Of a DNA stretch of 64,000 nucleotides, positions 34,398 through 46,589 are shown one piece after another. The notes beneath the pieces are model-generated. The model was not told where the DNA came from and ran no database searches. It was given only the letters and a program-made list of their open reading frames with translations. Source of the stretch: an uncultured Halomonas sp. (GTDB lineage Bacteria; Pseudomonadota; Gammaproteobacteria; Pseudomonadales; Halomonadaceae). The position numbers and the translations under genes are program-made. The first letter of the stretch is position 1; each line of letters opens with the position of its first letter. The stretch spans positions 186,001-250,000 of the forward strand of contig NZ_CAMPKE010000001.1 in the NCBI RefSeq assembly GCF_946887195.1. Direction: 5' to 3'.

Positions 34398-35363
34398 ATG
34401 GCACGCAGTGGCATTCAGTACGAAGACGTGCGGCGGGCGATCGATCTGTTATTGCAGCAGGCCGAAAGTCCCAGCGTGCAGAAAATCCGCGATGTGCTGG
34501 GAACCGGCAGCTTCACGACGATCAGCGATCACCTGAGGGAGTGGCGAACCCAGCGTGACGAGAATCGCGATCGATCCACATCGCAGGACATTCCCGCTCC
34601 CGTCGAGTCGCTGGTTCAGGAACTTTGGCGGCAGGCCCAGGAGAGCGCAGCCGATGGCCTGGCGCACTATCGCCAGGAGGCGGATCGAAGAGTCGAGGAG
34701 GCCCAAGGAGCGGCCGGTGCGGCTCGACGTGATGCCGAGGACGCCACCCAGCGCGAAACCGCGCTCAGCGACCATCTACGCCAGGCGCAGAGTCGCATCG
34801 AAGCGTATTGCACTCAGATCGCCCGCCTCGAGGCCGAGCGCGATAGCGCCCGGCAACACGAAGCCCAACTCGAACGCCAAACGCAAAGCGTCGAAGAGCA
34901 ACTCGCGCGTCTACAGGCCGATAACGAGCGCTTGGGACGCGAGCATCACGCCACGCTGACCCGCAAGAGCGATGAATTCCGCGCGCAACTCGCCCAGGAA
35001 GAGCAACGCCACGAAGCGGCCGAAGCCCGCTTGATGAAGCTACTCGACAGTGCGCGGCAGGAGCGTCAAGCGAGCGATAAGCAGCAGTCGCAACGTCTTG
35101 AAGCGCTGGAGAAGCGCACCGCCGATCTCGATACCCGCTTCCAGCAGGCCCGCCACGATCTCGCCGACGAACAGGCCAAGCATCGTGAAGCCGGCTGGGC
35201 ATTGCGTCAGGCGCAGGATGCACTCAAACAGAGCGAGTTGAAGATTCAGCGCATGCAGGAAGCGCTTGATGAAAAACAGCGGACGCTGAGCGCGACCGAG
35301 GAGCGACTTCGCGACAGCGAGGCTCGCCTGGCGCAAGTGCCCTTGCCGCCTTTCGTGTATTGA
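34398..35363 (+). CDS. KfrA-like DNA-binding coiled-coil protein
   Basis: A 321-residue protein. Residues 1-75 match the KfrA N-terminal DNA-binding domain (IQYEDVRRAIDLLLQQ, SVQKIRDVLGTGSFTTISDHLREWR); residues 90-310 are one long Ala/Glu/Gln/Arg coiled coil with no membrane span. KfrA proteins are plasmid-encoded repressors that help partition large plasmids; chromosomal relatives are poorly studied and may organise DNA. The ATG at 34398 has AAGGAGAGG upstream; the longer frame is a shadow of sufE. Sits alone between convergent and divergent neighbours. Confidence 0.85.
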   Translation: MARSGIQYEDVRRAIDLLLQQAESPSVQKIRDVLGTGSFTTISDHLREWRTQRDENRDRSTSQDIPAPVESLVQELWRQAQESAADGLAHYRQEADRRVEEAQGAAGAARRDAEDATQRETALSDHLRQAQSRIEAYCTQIARLEAERDSARQHEAQLERQTQSVEEQLARLQADNERLGREHHATLTRKSDEFRAQLAQEEQRHEAAEARLMKLLDSARQERQASDKQQSQRLEALEKRTADLDTRFQQARHDLADEQAKHREAGWALRQAQDALKQSELKIQRMQEALDEKQRTLSATEERLRDSEARLAQVPLPPFVY

Positions 35364-35381
35364 TGCCCCGATCGAAATGAC

Positions 35382-35420
35382 CAGGCCGCCCAACGGTCAC
35401 AAGCGCTGGGCGGCCTGTTA
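35382..35420. terminator. Terminator between the KfrA-like gene and nfuA
   Basis: Perfect 11 bp stem, CAGGCCGCCCA (35382-35392) with TGGGCGGCCTG (35407-35417), 14-base loop and a short T tail. Placed between two convergent gene ends. Confidence 0.75.
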
Positions 35421-35446
35421 ATGAGGAATAACCAGGATATCGCCGA

Positions 35447-36034
35447 TCAATAGTAGGCGTTGGTGGTATCGGTATGGTCGGTGACATCGCGGATGCCGGC
35501 AAGCTCTGGGATGCGCTCGAGCAGCGTCTTCTCGACGCCATCCTTCAAGGTCAGGTCGACCGCGGCACAACCCTGACAGCCCCCACCGAATTGCAGAACG
35601 GCAATATTCTCTTCGGCCAATTGGATCAGTTTTATCTCGCCGCCGTGAGATGCCAGCCCCGGGTTGATTTCGCTGTACAGTACGTAATTGATGCGATCTT
35701 CCAGCGGGCTATCGGCGTTGACCTTGGGCATCTTGGCGTTGGGCGCCTTGATGGTCAGTTGGCCACCCATGCGGTCGGCATTGAAATCGACCACGGCCTC
35801 TTCCAGGAACGCCAAGCTGTGCTTGTCGAGGAAGACGTTGATTTTCTCCAACGCCAGCTTCTCATCGGTGGGTTCTTCCTCACCGGGTCGGCAGTAAGCC
35901 AGGCAAGTCTCGGCGTAGGGCGTGCCGGGCTGGGTAATGAAAATCCGTACCGCGATACCCTCGACGTTCTGCTTGGCCAGCAGTTCGGCGAGGTAATCCT
36001 GGGCGCTGTCGGTAATCTCGATGTTCTGGCTCAT
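35447..36034 (-). CDS. nfuA: Fe-S biogenesis protein NfuA
   Basis: Carrier that delivers 4Fe-4S clusters to target proteins, important under oxidative stress. 195 residues: an A-type-like N-terminal domain (with the usual degenerate cysteines, CLAYC at 44-48) and a C-terminal Nfu domain with Cys153 and Cys156 in [14 protein letters not shown]. Divergent from metH across 227 bp. Confidence 0.95.
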   Translation of the reverse strand: MSQNIEITDSAQDYLAELLAKQNVEGIAVRIFITQPGTPYAETCLAYCRPGEEEPTDEKLALEKINVFLDKHSLAFLEEAVVDFNADRMGGQLTIKAPNAKMPKVNADSPLEDRINYVLYSEINPGLASHGGEIKLIQLAEENIAVLQFGGGCQGCAAVDLTLKDGVEKTLLERIPELAGIRDVTDHTDTTNAYY

Positions 36035-36171
36035 GAAGCACGACTCATCATGGAAGTTCTATACCTAATGGTAAGAAAAAACCGCCGCCGACACAATCCC
36101 GAGTCAAATACTCGGTTATGACGCCCCTGCCCCGTGCCCATCGCTTTCTGATAAGATGGCGAGCCGATAAA

Positions 36172-36235
36172 TGACGGCCCAAGGCACCTGCCGAGCCAAT
36201 TCATGAGCGTCGCCCGTTTCGGGTGCGCGCCGTTA
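36172..36235 (+). ncRNA. Candidate structured leader of metH
   Basis: The metH 5' region can form a closing stem TGACGGC (36172-36178) with GCCGTTA (36229-36235, one G-U), enclosing a hairpin CGCCCG-TTT-CGGGTG (36211-36225) and a weak GGC/GCC stem at 36183-36192. It ends 8 bases before the ribosome site. It does not show the conserved boxes of the cobalamin, SAM or SAH riboswitches that I know. May be chance in GC-rich DNA. Confidence 0.35.
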
Positions 36236-36261
36236 CAGATTGCAGGAGAACCACGTCGATC

Positions 36262-39993
<3,732 letters not shown>

Positions 39994-40036
39994 CGGTAGC
40001 GGCCTGCCCTGGCGGGTCGCTTCTTCGATAGCGCGC

Positions 40037-41368
40037 ATGCTTCCCAAGTCGTCACGCCGCCGGGTCATCCTCAGGCTGGGGTTGCCGATCATCGGCGGCA
40101 TGCTCACGCAGAGCCTGCTCAACCTGGTCGATGCCGCATTGGTCGGCGCGCTGGGAGCATCGGCACTGGCTGGCGTAGGCATCGGTGGCTACGCGATGTT
40201 CCTGATCACAGCCATGGTCTTCGGGCTCTCATCCGGTGTGCAGTCGCAAACCGCTCGGCGCCATGGCGAGAATGCCATCGCCCAGCGCGCGCTGGCACTC
40301 AATGCCGGGCTTGCCATTGCATTGGCAGCCGCCCTGCCGCTGACGCTGCTATGCCTGTGGCAAGCGCCGTCTTTGATAGGACTGATCAATCAGCAGCCGG
40401 CCGTGCAGGCTATCGCAGTCGAGTATTTCCGCTGGCGCGTCGTCGCGCTGGTACCGGTGGCAATGATCTTCTGCTTCCGCGGGTACTGGAACGGCATTCA
40501 GCGCACCGGCGTTTACCTGCGCATCATGCTGATCATGCATGTCGTCAATGTGCTGGCCAGCATCGGCCTGATCTTCGGCGTTGCCGGACTGCCCAGGATG
40601 GGTGCCGCCGGTGCCGGCGCCGGCACTACAGTGGCGATGTTCGTTGGGCTATGGATCTGGTCGCGCTATAGCCACCGCCACACTGGCGGTAGTGGCGGCC
40701 TCTTCAAACGCCTGCCGGGCCGCGACACCGTTCTGACCACGCTCAGGCTGGCAATGCCTCACTCCTTTCAGCAACTCTGGTTCGCCACCGGTTACGCCGT
40801 GCTGTTCTGGATTCTCGGCCAGATCGACACCGCCAGCGTGGCGGTGGGCCATGTGCTGGTCAATCTGTCGTTGCTGCTGATTCTACCGGGTGTCGGGCTG
40901 GGCCTGGCGGCGATGAGTCTGGTCGGCCAGGCGCTGGGACGCGAGTCGCCGGACGACGCCCATCGCTGGGGGTGGGATACCGTGCGTGTAGCCTGTGCCG
41001 GCCTGACTCTGTTGGCGCTGCCAATGCTGCTGGCACCTGAGTGGGTATTGGGTTTTTTCCTGCACAGCGACGCGCTGATCGCGATGGGCCGGCTACCCCT
41101 GCAACTGACCGCGTTGATGATCGTTTTCGATGCCACGGCCATCGTGCTTGGCCAGGCGCTGCTTGGTGCCGGCGCCAATCGTGTCGTCATGACGGTCACC
41201 CTAGCCCTTCAGTGGTTGATATTTCTGCCGATAGCATGGTGGACGGGCGTGATATTGGAATATGGTTTAATCGGTATCTGGTGGACTCAGCTCGGCTATC
41301 GTTGCCTGAATTCCCTGTGCTTCGCTCTGATCTGGCAGCGCCGGCATTGGCAACGGCTCACGGTATGA
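40037..41368 (+). CDS. MATE-family efflux transporter
   Basis: Inner-membrane multidrug/toxic-compound exporter of 443 residues with 12 hydrophobic segments. Family features: LGLPIIGGMLTQSLLNLVDAALVG at the N-terminus and its partial repeat LAMPHSFQQLWFATGYAVLF near residue 235. It resembles the DinF-like branch. It follows metH by 43 bp on the same strand; whether cotranscribed is unclear. Coupling ion and substrates cannot be told from sequence. Confidence 0.9.
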   Translation: MLPKSSRRRVILRLGLPIIGGMLTQSLLNLVDAALVGALGASALAGVGIGGYAMFLITAMVFGLSSGVQSQTARRHGENAIAQRALALNAGLAIALAAALPLTLLCLWQAPSLIGLINQQPAVQAIAVEYFRWRVVALVPVAMIFCFRGYWNGIQRTGVYLRIMLIMHVVNVLASIGLIFGVAGLPRMGAAGAGAGTTVAMFVGLWIWSRYSHRHTGGSGGLFKRLPGRDTVLTTLRLAMPHSFQQLWFATGYAVLFWILGQIDTASVAVGHVLVNLSLLLILPGVGLGLAAMSLVGQALGRESPDDAHRWGWDTVRVACAGLTLLALPMLLAPEWVLGFFLHSDALIAMGRLPLQLTALMIVFDATAIVLGQALLGAGANRVVMTVTLALQWLIFLPIAWWTGVILEYGLIGIWWTQLGYRCLNSLCFALIWQRRHWQRLTV

Positions 41369-41428
41369 AATGGTTGACCATGACCCGGCCACGCAGGTGC
41401 GCCTGCAACGGCTGGTTAGGGAGTTCTA

Positions 41429-41575
41429 GTGCATAACGCGGCTTCGCTGAAGGCTTTTTTGCCTGGGCTGATGGCTCTTCTTCCCAAGCTGATGGCTCTT
41501 TTCCCCAAACTGGCGGCTCTTCTTGCCGAGCCCAAAGCGTGTTTCCCCGCATCGACACCCGAGGCAAGGACATGA
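41429..41575 (+). CDS. Small heptad-repeat ORF coupled to the GGDEF/EAL gene
   Basis: A 48-codon frame from GTG 41429, with AGGGAG 6 bases upstream, to TGA 41573-41575, which overlaps the next gene's ATG (ATGA). The centre is three tandem 7-residue units: LPGLMAL, LPKLMAL, FPKLAAL, produced by a degenerate 21 bp DNA repeat (about 41460-41525). The peptide is hydrophobic with spaced lysines, like a short amphipathic helix. I do not recognise it. It may be a translated leader controlling the downstream gene or a small membrane-binding peptide. Confidence 0.5.
   Translation: MHNAASLKAFLPGLMALLPKLMALFPKLAALLAEPKACFPASTPEART
41460..41525 (+). repeat. Three degenerate 21 bp tandem repeats
   Basis: Consecutive units of the form TTCTTCCCAAGCTGATGGCTC, with substitutions mainly at single positions, just before the GGDEF/EAL gene. 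Unit length is a multiple of three, and the reading frame is kept through all copies. Confidence 0.7.
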
Positions 41576-43560
41576 GACGCTGGCTGTCGCTGGATTGGCT
41601 GTTCGTGCTGCGCATTCTTCCCGTGTCTCTGTTGATCGCGGTAGCGCTGAGCGGTTTTCAGGCCTGGCAGATGCAGAGCAACTTCACCCGCGAACTCGAA
41701 TACAAGGAGTCGGAGTTGCTGCGCATCGGCGCGGCACTGCTGGCTTCCCCCATGTGGCACATGGACCAGGCGAGTATCCAGGCGCTGGTCGATGTGCTGT
41801 ACGCCGATGACGACGTCACCAGCGTGCAGATTCTCGATAGCGCCGGCAATCTCGTCTTCGCGAGCGAAAGTTCGAAAACGCCGCTGCAGCCGCTATGGCG
41901 AAGCGCTCCCATCGTGTTCAACAACGATTTCCGCTCGCATGAAACCGGCGAAATCCGCCTGGCGTTTTCCCGGGAACAGCTCAGCGAGAGCATCCAGGCC
42001 GCCGTGGTCAATATCTTCCTTGCCGTTGGGTTGATGGTGCTGTTGATCACCTGGCTCTCGCTCCGCTTTCACTACCGCCATGTGATCACTCCGCTCAATG
42101 CCATCCTCGCCGCCATGCGTCATCTCGGCAGCGGCGAGGGGTTCCGTCCAATCTCCACCCGTGCCGCCGGTGAAGTCGGCGACGCCCTGCGCGCCTTCAA
42201 TATGCTGGGCACGCAACTCGACGAGGCGCAACGAGAAATCGATTATCAAACGCGCCACGACCGCCTGACACAGCTCTACAACCGCACCGGCCTTTCCGAA
42301 GCGCTCGATGAGTGGATCGCCACGCAGCCGCAGCGTTGCCTGGGCCTTCTGCAACTCGATATCAACCATTTCCGCTGGATCAACGAGAGTTACGGTCAGC
42401 AAGCCGGCAATGTGCTGCTCGTCGACATCGCCGAACGCATCAATCAGTCGGCGCTGCAATCGAACGGCGATTTCCTGACTCGCCTGGGTGCCGACGAGTT
42501 CGTCGTTGCCTTCGCCGATGCCGATGCCGATGTATTGGCCGCCCAGGCCGCACAGCTGCGAGATATCCTGCAGGCGCCCTTCTTCATCGGTCAGGAAGAA
42601 CTGTTCGTCTCTTTCACGATGGGCGGCGCCCTCTATCCTCGTCATGCGCATACCACCGAGTCGCTGATCAAGGCCCTGGTGCTGGCCATTCAGAACGTCA
42701 AGGCGGTCGGTCGCGGTCAATACCGGCTCTACCGGCACAGCACATCGCGGCTAGCGGCCAGCGACATGATCATTCTCGAACGCGATCTGCACCATGCCCT
42801 GAATGAAGGCCACCTACAGCTGGTGTTCCAGCCTATTTTCGGGGTCGATGTCGGCAAGGTCGTCGGCGCCGAGGCTTTGCTGCGCATGGTGCATCCGGAA
42901 CGCGGCATGATCTCGCCGGCTACGTTCATTCCGGTCGCCGAGGAGTCCGGGCTGATCGTACCGATCGGCCAGTGGGTGGTGGATCAGGGGCTGGAATGGC
43001 TCAAGCGCATGGAGGCCCAAGGGCACCATGAGTTGACACTATCCTTCAATGTGTCGGCGCGCCAGTTGCATGCGGGCGGTTTCGTGGAGGCGCTATGCCA
43101 TTCATTGAAGGCACACGCCGTACCGGCGCAGCGCGTCATACTCGAGATGACCGAGAATCTGATGTTCAATCCCGAACCATCGATTCTCGAGCAGTTTGCC
43201 GCCCTGCGTGCACTCGGTTGCCGTCTGGCGATCGATGACTTCGGCACGGGCTATTCATCGCTCAGCTACCTGCAAAAACTACCCTTCGACATCATCAAGA
43301 TCGACCGCAGCTTCGTCCAGGGCGGGCCACAGGATGAGCGTCATGCGCTGCTGGCCAGTGCGATCATCGAAATGGGGCATGCATTGGGCTTGAGCGTTAC
43401 CGTGGAAGGCATTGAAACCCCGGATCAGGCCTCGCGCTTCATTGCGATGTCCGCCGACCACCTCCAGGGTTTTCACTACGCTCGCCCCCAGGATGGCGAG
43501 AGCTTCGCCCATCTGCTGATGTCGCAACCGGCTCGGCAAAGCGCCCCTCCCTCTTTTTAA
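41572..43560 (+). CDS. Membrane GGDEF/EAL cyclic-di-GMP protein
   Basis: A 662-residue inner-membrane signalling protein: helix at about 8-30, periplasmic sensor domain to about 140, second helix 145-167, HAMP-like linker, GGDEF domain 225-385 and EAL domain 400-650. The cyclase motif reads G-A-D-E-F (306-310) instead of GGDEF, so cyclase activity is doubtful. The EAL domain looks intact: EALL at 434, NVSARQL, EMTENLM, IDDFGTGYSSLSYL, IKIDRSFV and TVEGIE. Likely a cyclic-di-GMP phosphodiesterase. The ATG at 41572 is preferred over GTG 41539 because it overlaps the small ORF stop. Confidence 0.88.
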   Translation: MRRWLSLDWLFVLRILPVSLLIAVALSGFQAWQMQSNFTRELEYKESELLRIGAALLASPMWHMDQASIQALVDVLYADDDVTSVQILDSAGNLVFASESSKTPLQPLWRSAPIVFNNDFRSHETGEIRLAFSREQLSESIQAAVVNIFLAVGLMVLLITWLSLRFHYRHVITPLNAILAAMRHLGSGEGFRPISTRAAGEVGDALRAFNMLGTQLDEAQREIDYQTRHDRLTQLYNRTGLSEALDEWIATQPQRCLGLLQLDINHFRWINESYGQQAGNVLLVDIAERINQSALQSNGDFLTRLGADEFVVAFADADADVLAAQAAQLRDILQAPFFIGQEELFVSFTMGGALYPRHAHTTESLIKALVLAIQNVKAVGRGQYRLYRHSTSRLAASDMIILERDLHHALNEGHLQLVFQPIFGVDVGKVVGAEALLRMVHPERGMISPATFIPVAEESGLIVPIGQWVVDQGLEWLKRMEAQGHHELTLSFNVSARQLHAGGFVEALCHSLKAHAVPAQRVILEMTENLMFNPEPSILEQFAALRALGCRLAIDDFGTGYSSLSYLQKLPFDIIKIDRSFVQGGPQDERHALLASAIIEMGHALGLSVTVEGIETPDQASRFIAMSADHLQGFHYARPQDGESFAHLLMSQPARQSAPPSF

Positions 43561-43587
43561 GAACACAAAATTCAAAAAATATACTTA

Positions 43588-43608
43588 TTTATTCTTTCAT
43601 AGAATAAA
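43588..43608. promoter_or_regulatory. Inverted repeat upstream of cysI
   Basis: TTTATTCT-TTCAT-AGAATAAA, perfect 8 bp arms, in a very AT-rich patch 66 bp before cysI. Such TTTATTC-type sequences occur at CysB sites, so sulfur-dependent control is plausible; it could also act as a weak terminator for the preceding gene. Confidence 0.4.
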
Positions 43609-43673
43609 CGAAACGGGTTAAGGTCGGGGCCAGGCACCGTTCCCACTCGCCTCGACTAGCAGGACGATCCCGA

Positions 43674-45326
43674 ATGTATCGGTACGACACTTACGACCAG
43701 ACCCTTGTGAATGAGCGCGTTGCGCAATTCCGCGGCCAGATGGAACGCTATCTGGCCGGTCAGATCAGCGAGGCTGAGTTTCTGCCGTTACGCGTTCAGA
43801 ACGGTTTGTATATTCAGCGCTACGCACCGATGCTGCGCATCGCGGTTCCCTACGGCATGCTGGGCTCCTACCAGTTGCGCAAGCTGGCCGATATCGCCAG
43901 CCACTACGATCGCGGTTACGGGCACTTCACGACTCGAACCAACATCCAGCTCAACTGGCCCAAGCTGGAAGAGGTGCCGGACATTCTCGCTGAGCTGGCC
44001 AGCGTACAGATGCACTCGATTCAGACCAGCGGCAACGACATCCGCAATACCACTACCGATCAGTTCGCCGGTGTGGCCAAGGATGAGGTCGAGGATCCGC
44101 GCCCCTGGTGCGAGCTGATTCGCCAGTGGACCACTTTCCACCCGGAATTCGCCTACCTGCCGCGCAAGTTCAAGATCGCAATGACCGGTGCCAGCGAAGA
44201 TCGCGCCGCGATCCAGGTTCACGATATCGGTCTGCGCCTATGGCACGACGACGATGGCGAGTTGCGCATTCGCGTATTGGCGGGCGGTGGCCTGGGTCGT
44301 ACGCCGGTGATCGGCGACGTGGTGTGCGAGGATCTGCCCTGGCAGCATTTGCTGACCTATATCGAAGCCATCGTGCGGGTCTATAATCAGTTCGGTCGTC
44401 GCGACAACAAGTTCAAGGCGCGTATCAAGATTCTGGTCAAGGCGCTGGGCATCGACGAATTCCGCCGCCGCGTCGAGGCGGAGTGGGCGCATCTGAAGGA
44501 TGGCCCGCAAACGCTGTCGATGGAGGTGGTCGATGCCGTGCGCCGGCATTTCGTGGACCCCGACCGCCGGCCGGTTTCCGATGTGGCTATCGAGCAATTC
44601 GAAGCCTTGCGCCTGAGCGACCGGGCGTTCGCCCGCTTCGTAACCAACAATGTCACGGACCACAAGGTGCCTGGCTACAAGGCCATCACGCTTTCGCTGA
44701 AGCGTCGCGATCATGCACCGGGCGACATCACCGCCGAGCAAATGCATGCAGTGGCCGATCTCGCCGATGAATATAGCTTCGGCGAGCTACGCGTGACCCA
44801 TGAACAGAACCTGGTGCTCAGTGACGTTCCGGTCGACCGGCTCGAAGAACTCTGGCAGCGCCTGCAGGCTCTCGGCATGGCCAACCCCACGGTGGGTACC
44901 CTGGCCGACCTGATCTGCTGTCCGGGCGGCGATTACTGCGCTCTGGCGAATGCCAAGTCGATCCCCATCGCCCAGGCGATTCAGTCACGCTTCGAGGACC
45001 TGGATTTTCTCTACGACCTTGGCCCGCTCGATCTGAACATTTCAGGTTGCATGAATGCTTGCGGTCACCACCATGTCGGGCATATCGGCATTCTCGGCGT
45101 CGACAAGAAAGGCGAAGAGTACTACCAGATTTCCCTCGGCGGCAGCCAGGGCGACGAAACCTCGCTAGGCAAGATTCTGGGCCCCTCGTTCTATAGCCAA
45201 GACGTTCCGGGAGTCATCGACAAGGTGCTCGAGGTCTACGTTGACCAGCGCCACGAGGACGAACCGTTCCTCGATACGTATCGCCGTATCGGCATCAAGC
45301 CATTCAAGGAGCATGTTTATGCATGA
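43674..45326 (+). CDS. cysI: Sulfite reductase hemoprotein (CysI-type)
   Basis: Reduces sulfite to sulfide in cysteine synthesis using siroheme and a 4Fe-4S cluster. 550 residues with two ferredoxin-like/siroheme repeats: TTRTNIQLNW near residue 86, SGNDIRNTT near 120, and the cluster cysteines in CCPGGDYC (about 415-422) and SGCMNACGHH (about 459-464). No cysJ flavoprotein is adjacent, so electrons may come from ferredoxin or a remote CysJ. Its stop overlaps the DUF934 gene by 8 bp. Confidence 0.93.
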   Translation: MYRYDTYDQTLVNERVAQFRGQMERYLAGQISEAEFLPLRVQNGLYIQRYAPMLRIAVPYGMLGSYQLRKLADIASHYDRGYGHFTTRTNIQLNWPKLEEVPDILAELASVQMHSIQTSGNDIRNTTTDQFAGVAKDEVEDPRPWCELIRQWTTFHPEFAYLPRKFKIAMTGASEDRAAIQVHDIGLRLWHDDDGELRIRVLAGGGLGRTPVIGDVVCEDLPWQHLLTYIEAIVRVYNQFGRRDNKFKARIKILVKALGIDEFRRRVEAEWAHLKDGPQTLSMEVVDAVRRHFVDPDRRPVSDVAIEQFEALRLSDRAFARFVTNNVTDHKVPGYKAITLSLKRRDHAPGDITAEQMHAVADLADEYSFGELRVTHEQNLVLSDVPVDRLEELWQRLQALGMANPTVGTLADLICCPGGDYCALANAKSIPIAQAIQSRFEDLDFLYDLGPLDLNISGCMNACGHHHVGHIGILGVDKKGEEYYQISLGGSQGDETSLGKILGPSFYSQDVPGVIDKVLEVYVDQRHEDEPFLDTYRRIGIKPFKEHVYA

Positions 45327-45873
45327 CGACATGCCTGAAATTCTTCCATCGAGCGCGCAGGTTCTGAAGAAGAGCGGTCGCATGGTGGCCAATCCCTGGC
45401 ATCTTTCACTGGACGATGACGTCTTGCCGGACCAGCGCCCCGCCATCGTGCCGCTGGCGCTATGGCGGGAAAACTCGCAGGACGGCCGACTGGCGCCGCT
45501 GCTCGACAGCGACGTGGAGCTGAGTCAGGAACTGGGCCGCGAATTGCTCGCCGCCCCTTTGATAGCCATTCGCTTCCCGGTATTCACCGACGGGCGAGGC
45601 TATACCCTGGCCAGGCTACTGCGCGAGCGCTACGCGATAAGCGGCGAGATTCGTGCCGTCGGCGATGTCCTGATCGATCAACTCTTCTACATGACCCGCT
45701 GTGGATTCGATGCCTTCGACCTGCGCGAAGACCAGCTCGTCGAGAACGCCATAAAAGCGCTCGATACGTTCAGCTTGAGCTATCAGTCGGTCGTCGATAT
45801 TCCGGAGCCGCTGTTCGCACGCCGGCTTCGTGAAAGCACCGCCAAACGGCGCGAATGCGAGCCAAGCTATTGA
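45319..45873 (+). CDS. DUF934 protein partnered with CysI
   Basis: A 184-residue cytoplasmic protein of the DUF934 family (core: PLIAIRFPVFTDGRGYTLARLLRERY, then GEIRAVGDVLIDQLFYMTRCGFDAF). It is regularly encoded after this type of sulfite reductase and is assumed to support sulfite reduction, but the molecular role is unknown. ATG at 45319 with AAGGAG 7 bases upstream, inside the 3' end of cysI, so translation is coupled. Confidence 0.87.
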   Translation: MHDDMPEILPSSAQVLKKSGRMVANPWHLSLDDDVLPDQRPAIVPLALWRENSQDGRLAPLLDSDVELSQELGRELLAAPLIAIRFPVFTDGRGYTLARLLRERYAISGEIRAVGDVLIDQLFYMTRCGFDAFDLREDQLVENAIKALDTFSLSYQSVVDIPEPLFARRLRESTAKRRECEPSY

Positions 45874-45899
45874 TTGTCAGATAGTTGCGATATTGCTTA

Positions 45900-45935
45900 A
45901 CGAAAGCGCCGCCATCGTGGCGGCGCTTTCGTTTG
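45900..45935. terminator. Bidirectional terminator between DUF934 and smr genes
   Basis: Perfect 14 bp stem, arms CGAAAGCGCCGCCA (45901-45914) and TGGCGGCGCTTTCG (45918-45931), with a 3-base loop and a TTT tail. Lies between convergent genes. Confidence 0.88.
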
Positions 45936-45939
45936 TGCC

Positions 45940-46536
45940 CTAACCGCGACGCTTCTGCTGTCGCTCTCTATTGCGCGCCCTGGCGCGCTCGGACTTGCGC
46001 AACATCACATACGTCGCGCCAATGCCGCCGTGCGCTGGCTGAGCCGAGGCATACGCCTGCACCTCATCGAACTGCATCAACCATTTGGCCACATAGGAGC
46101 GCACCACATTGGCATGGCTATCCAGCGCCTTGCCGCGCCCATGCACTACCAGCAGGCAACGCAAATCGTTTGCCAGTCCATCCTGAACGAACGAGAAAAG
46201 CTCGCGGCGGCACGCCGAGACCGGTCGCTTGAGCAGATGCAGACGCGCTTCGGGCGCATAGCCGCCCTGTCGCAACCGCTGCGTCACACCACTCTGGATG
46301 CCATCGCGACGGTACTCGATCGGATCGAAGGGAGGTAGCAGATCGACGAAGTCATCGGCGAGGAAGTTGCTCGATTCCGGCAACGCTTCGGCACTGGCGC
46401 GCCTTGCCAGTTGCGCTTCGCTGGGCGGTAACGGCGTACTGTCGAGTTCGGCCTTGTCGCGCCCCTTGGAAAGTGGGCGCACCTCGTCGCCCATCAGATT
46501 ACGGAAATCGACGTCCTGCTCCAGGCAGTGATTCAT
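45940..46536 (-). CDS. Smr-domain endonuclease family protein (SmrA-like)
   Basis: A 198-residue cytoplasmic protein with a C-terminal Smr (MutS2-related) domain, residues about 95-185. Key motifs: LHLLKRPVSACRRELFSFV, LLVVHGRGKALDSHANVVRSYVAKWL and AHGGIGATYVMLRKS. Smr proteins are DNA-nicking or ribosome-associated nucleases; here HGRGK replaces the common HGKG loop. The C-terminus is strongly basic. Probably in one transcription unit with alkB upstream (53 bp gap). Confidence 0.88.
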   Translation of the reverse strand: MNHCLEQDVDFRNLMGDEVRPLSKGRDKAELDSTPLPPSEAQLARRASAEALPESSNFLADDFVDLLPPFDPIEYRRDGIQSGVTQRLRQGGYAPEARLHLLKRPVSACRRELFSFVQDGLANDLRCLLVVHGRGKALDSHANVVRSYVAKWLMQFDEVQAYASAQPAHGGIGATYVMLRKSERARARNRERQQKRRG

Positions 46537-46589
46537 GGCAGTGCCTCCGACGATACTCTGTCAGCTCATCTTATCAGATGATATTGAAG

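Noticed and set aside
36035..36261. Known cobalamin, SAM or SAH riboswitch before metH
   Set aside because: None of the conserved boxes of these classes that I know is present; only a generic stem arrangement is reported.
41358..41615. Minus-strand frame with EPSA-type repeats
   Set aside because: It is the complement of the 21 bp repeats; the plus-strand frame has a ribosome site and coupling to the next gene, this one does not.
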